Positions 7,111 through 9,385 of a DNA stretch of 9,385 nucleotides are shown here, in pieces. The notes below the pieces were generated by a model. It was not told the DNA's origin, made no database searches, and saw only the letters and a list, made by a program, of their open reading frames with translations. Within the stretch, counting starts at the first letter, position 1; each line of letters opens with the position of its first letter. The stretch lies in assembly GCF_946481155.1 (NCBI RefSeq), contig NZ_CAMLMK010000101.1, forward strand, positions 1 to 9,385, in the 5' to 3' direction. The DNA comes from an uncultured Flavobacterium sp. GTDB lineage: Bacteria; Bacteroidota; Bacteroidia; Flavobacteriales; Flavobacteriaceae. The position numbers and the translations under genes were made by a program.

Positions 7111-8556
7111 ATGTTAGCCTATTTCAAAAATCTACTTCTTCCTATTTCTACAGTGGCAATCACGCTTCTTTGCTCCTGTGGTAAGGAATTTAAGGATGAC
7201 AACTACACTGCTTATTTTGGTGGCGAAATCGTTAATCCGAACAATCGCTATGTGTTGTTGTTAAAGGATAACGAAGTAATCGACTCCATTTTGCTTGACA
7301 AAAACAACCGTTTCTTTAAAAAGTTTGATTCGTTGGCTCCGGGAATGTATACTTTCCGACATGAACCGGAATATCAGTATGTTTATTTTGATAAAAATGA
7401 TAGCTTGCTTCTTCGCCTAAACACCAAAGAATTTGACAATTCACTGGTTTTTTGTGGCCGCGGTGACCAAAAGAACAATTATCTTATCGATATGTTCCTA
7501 AAAAATGAAGCTGACAGAAACAGTATTTATGAATTGAGCGACAGAGATTATAAAGCATTTACCAAAAGTATTGATTCTTCATATGCTGTCAAAAAAGCAT
7601 TTTATCTGAGAAGAAAAACGGAAATTGGCTGGGATGAAAAATTCGATAAGTATGCCAAAGCCGATCTCGATTTAAATCATCTTGCCAAAAAAGAAATATA
7701 CCCTATTGCACATAAAAGAAGAAACGGGGAAAATATCTGTAAAACGCTTCCGCAAAATTATTATTCGTTCCGAAAAAATATAAACTATAATGACGAAGAC
7801 TTATGTTGTTACGTACCATTCATGCGTTACGTTTCGAACATGTTAAGCAATATCGTTTATAAAGATTGTGAAAACGAAAATCAGCTTGAAAAGAATGCGC
7901 TGACCTATAACGTTGAAAAACTCAACATTACAGATTCTTTATTTACCAACAGAAAGGTAAAAAATGCCATTTTAAATAACATTGCGTTCATGTATATCCT
8001 TGAGGATCAGAATATGGCCAATAATAAAAGGTTCTTTGACCGTTATTTCCAGCTTTCTACGGATAACAGTAAGCACAACGAGATTAAGAAAATCAGTAAG
8101 GCGGTTCAATTCCTGACTCCGGGTAAAAAACTTCCCCAAGAGGAATTTGTTAATACATTTGGAGAAAAAGTGGATTTTGACCACATGATTCAAGGTCAGA
8201 CGGTTGTGTTTTTCTGGACGCTGAGTGCTAAATCACATTTAGAAGCGGTACACAAAAAAGCGATGGAATACAAAGCCAAACACCCTGATTTGAATTTCAT
8301 TGCCATTAACATTGACTTTTCGCAGGAAGCCTGGTTAAACATATTGAAAAATTACAATTTCGATCATGCAGTGCAGCTTCACGCGTCTGACATTCCGAAA
8401 TTAAAAGAAGAATGGGTGGTTACTAAAATTCACCGCGTAATGCTTCTGAATCCTGACGGAACGATTAAAAATGCGTTCGTAAGCCTATTTGATCCGAAAT
8501 TCGAAGAATGCTTAAAAAATACACCTGCAGAATGCAAGGAAATGGTATCAAGATAA
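7111..8556 (+). CDS. TlpA-like lipoprotein with a thioredoxin fold lacking catalytic cysteines
   Basis: A 481-residue exported lipoprotein. The signal peptide runs to the lipobox L20-C-S-C23; the following GKEF is not a clear surface-export signal, so periplasmic-facing attachment is as likely. A beta-rich N-terminal region (about 34-115: AYFGGEIVN..., DSILLDKNNRF, YVYFDKNDSLLLRLN) resembles the DUF4369-type domain that precedes TlpA domains in Bacteroidota. A long helical, Lys/Asn-rich middle part (120-335) follows, then a thioredoxin-like domain (about 338-470) with VVFFW at 365-369, a central strand FIAINID (397-402) and VMLLNPDG (443-450). At the position of the WCxxC motif the chain reads S372-A-K-S-H376, and the cis-proline position is H441. 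Disulfide reductase activity is therefore not expected. A role in binding or folding in the envelope is an inference. The gene is monocistronic, ending at the terminator at 8577, and divergent from the ABC-F gene. Confidence 0.82.
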   Translation: MLAYFKNLLLPISTVAITLLCSCGKEFKDDNYTAYFGGEIVNPNNRYVLLLKDNEVIDSILLDKNNRFFKKFDSLAPGMYTFRHEPEYQYVYFDKNDSLLLRLNTKEFDNSLVFCGRGDQKNNYLIDMFLKNEADRNSIYELSDRDYKAFTKSIDSSYAVKKAFYLRRKTEIGWDEKFDKYAKADLDLNHLAKKEIYPIAHKRRNGENICKTLPQNYYSFRKNINYNDEDLCCYVPFMRYVSNMLSNIVYKDCENENQLEKNALTYNVEKLNITDSLFTNRKVKNAILNNIAFMYILEDQNMANNKRFFDRYFQLSTDNSKHNEIKKISKAVQFLTPGKKLPQEEFVNTFGEKVDFDHMIQGQTVVFFWTLSAKSHLEAVHKKAMEYKAKHPDLNFIAINIDFSQEAWLNILKNYNFDHAVQLHASDIPKLKEEWVVTKIHRVMLLNPDGTIKNAFVSLFDPKFEECLKNTPAECKEMVSR

Positions 8557-8576
8557 GATAAAAAAATATACTAAAT

Positions 8577-8609
8577 AAAAAAGCGGTCTCAAATTGAGAC
8601 CGCTTTTTT
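8577..8609. terminator. Strong bidirectional terminator between convergent genes
   Basis: AAAAAAGCGGTCTCA pairs without mismatch with TGAGACCGCTTTTTT around a three-base AAT centre. A and T runs on the two sides let it serve both the lipoprotein gene (stop at 8556) and the convergent transaldolase gene (stop at 8631). Confidence 0.95.
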
Positions 8610-8630
8610 ATTGGAATTAGAATACTCTAA

Positions 8631-9287
8631 TTATTTATTTCCTTTTTCGTAATCCGCTTTGAACTGTGCTAATCCGATATCTGTTAACGGGTGATTCATT
8701 AATCCCATGATTGATGACAATGGTCCTGTCATTACATCAGCTCCGATTTTCGCGCAATTCACAACGTGCATTGTATGGCGTACAGAAGCAGCAAGAATTT
8801 CAGTCTCAAAGCCATAGTTGTCATAAATCTGACGGATTTCGTCAATCAGGTTCAAACCATCTGTGGAAACATCATCTAAACGGCCTAAGAATGGTGAACA
8901 GTAAGTAGCTCCGGCTTTTGCAGCCAATAATGCCTGGCCGGCAGAGAAAATAAGCGTTACGTTAGTTTTTACACCTCTGTCTGAGAAATATTTACATGCT
9001 TTAATTCCTTCTTTTGTCATTGGCAATTTCACAACAATCTGCTCATGCAAATCAGCCAGCTCCTCACCTTCTCTGATCATGCCTTCCAAATCCATCGCAT
9101 TTACTTCGGCACTTACATCACCTTCAACAATATTACAGATATCAACATAATGTTTTAAAATATTGTCTTTTCCTGTAATTCCTTCTTTTGCCATTAATGA
9201 CGGATTTGTGGTAACGCCGTCTAAAACGCCTAATGCCTGTGCTTCTTTAATTTGCTCTAAATTGGCTGTGTCAATAAAAAATTTCAT
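8631..9287 (-). CDS. tal: Transaldolase, short TalC/MipB type
   Basis: Transfers a dihydroxyacetone unit from sedoheptulose 7-phosphate to glyceraldehyde 3-phosphate in the non-oxidative pentose phosphate pathway, in the cytoplasm. The 218-residue length fits the small subfamily of transaldolases and fructose-6-phosphate aldolases. The Schiff-base lysine is K87 in IVVKLPMT. D6 in FIDTAN, T26-T-N-P-S30, N109-V-T-L-I-F-S115 and SPFLGRLDD at 131-139 are the other conserved active-site stretches, and R170 in SVRH is a phosphate-binding candidate. F133 stands where E. coli fructose-6-phosphate aldolase has Tyr131; Phe at this place is known to go with transaldolase rather than aldolase activity, which supports the name. 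The start [10 protein letters not shown] is the usual N-terminus. The gene is separated by a terminator from its convergent neighbour and has its own -7 element, so it is probably monocistronic. Confidence 0.96.
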   Translation of the reverse strand: MKFFIDTANLEQIKEAQALGVLDGVTTNPSLMAKEGITGKDNILKHYVDICNIVEGDVSAEVNAMDLEGMIREGEELADLHEQIVVKLPMTKEGIKACKYFSDRGVKTNVTLIFSAGQALLAAKAGATYCSPFLGRLDDVSTDGLNLIDEIRQIYDNYGFETEILAASVRHTMHVVNCAKIGADVMTGPLSSIMGLMNHPLTDIGLAQFKADYEKGNK

Positions 9288-9333
9288 CTTGATATATTTA
9301 TGAAAGTTGTGTTTAAAAATTTAAAACCGGTTG

Positions 9334-9341
9334 CAAAATTA
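9334..9341 (-). promoter_or_regulatory. -7 promoter element (TAATTTTG) for transaldolase
   Basis: On the minus strand TAATTTTG matches TAnnTTTG exactly, 46 bases upstream of the ATG at 9287. TTA, one base off the -33 consensus, lies at the 18-base spacing. The surrounding TTGTAATTTTGCAA resembles the context of the ABC-F element (TCTACTTTTGCAA). Nothing else is seen in the last 98 bases of the window. Confidence 0.55.
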
Positions 9342-9385
9342 CAACTTATAATGATTCATTAATAATTTCTCATACATTTTGTCCG

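Overview
The window looks like a chromosomal segment of a member of the Flavobacteriaceae, most likely Flavobacterium or a close relative. The sequence is AT-rich and the starts lack Shine-Dalgarno sequences. Several genes are preceded by the Bacteroidota -7 promoter element TAnnTTTG. Several short proteins have Bacteroidota-type lipoprotein signals, and the ABC-F and pirin proteins read like flavobacterial versions. This placement rests on sequence character and recall, not on a database search.

Layout from left to right. (1) A minus-strand pyrimidine operon, pyrR then pyrB (1509 down to 7), with a 24-base gap; pyrB ends at the window edge. (2) A 244-base divergent intergenic region, then a plus-strand secreted lipoprotein of unknown function (1754-2629) with a textbook surface-export signal after its lipid-modified cysteine, closed by a strong terminator. 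(3) A plus-strand group: a pirin (2757-3635), a 57-residue lipoprotein with a membrane helix (3809-3982), a small YjdJ-like acetyltransferase (4062-4376) and a second, divergent pirin (4403-5302). A terminator inside the group, at 4004-4034, separates the first two genes from the last two. (4) A bidirectional terminator, then a minus-strand ABC-F ATPase of the YbiT type (5338-6954). (5) A divergent 156-base intergenic region with an inverted repeat, then a plus-strand lipoprotein with a C-terminal thioredoxin-like domain that has lost its cysteine pair (7111-8556). (6) A near-perfect bidirectional terminator and a minus-strand TalC-type transaldolase (8631-9287), followed by its promoter region at the window end.

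How the genes work together: pyrR and pyrB belong to UMP synthesis and its control, and transaldolase belongs to the pentose phosphate pathway that supplies PRPP, but nothing suggests joint regulation. The acetyltransferase and second pirin are probably co-transcribed. The rest are independent units separated by terminators. I see no mobile element, CRISPR array, tRNA, rRNA, prophage or defence system. No gap between genes exceeds 300 bases.

The window is mostly ordinary core genome. The points that most deserve a second look are the ABC-F protein, in which one composite ATP site is degenerate on both of its halves while the other is intact; the TlpA-like lipoprotein without catalytic cysteines; and the 57-residue lipoprotein/membrane-helix protein, which is easily missed in annotation.
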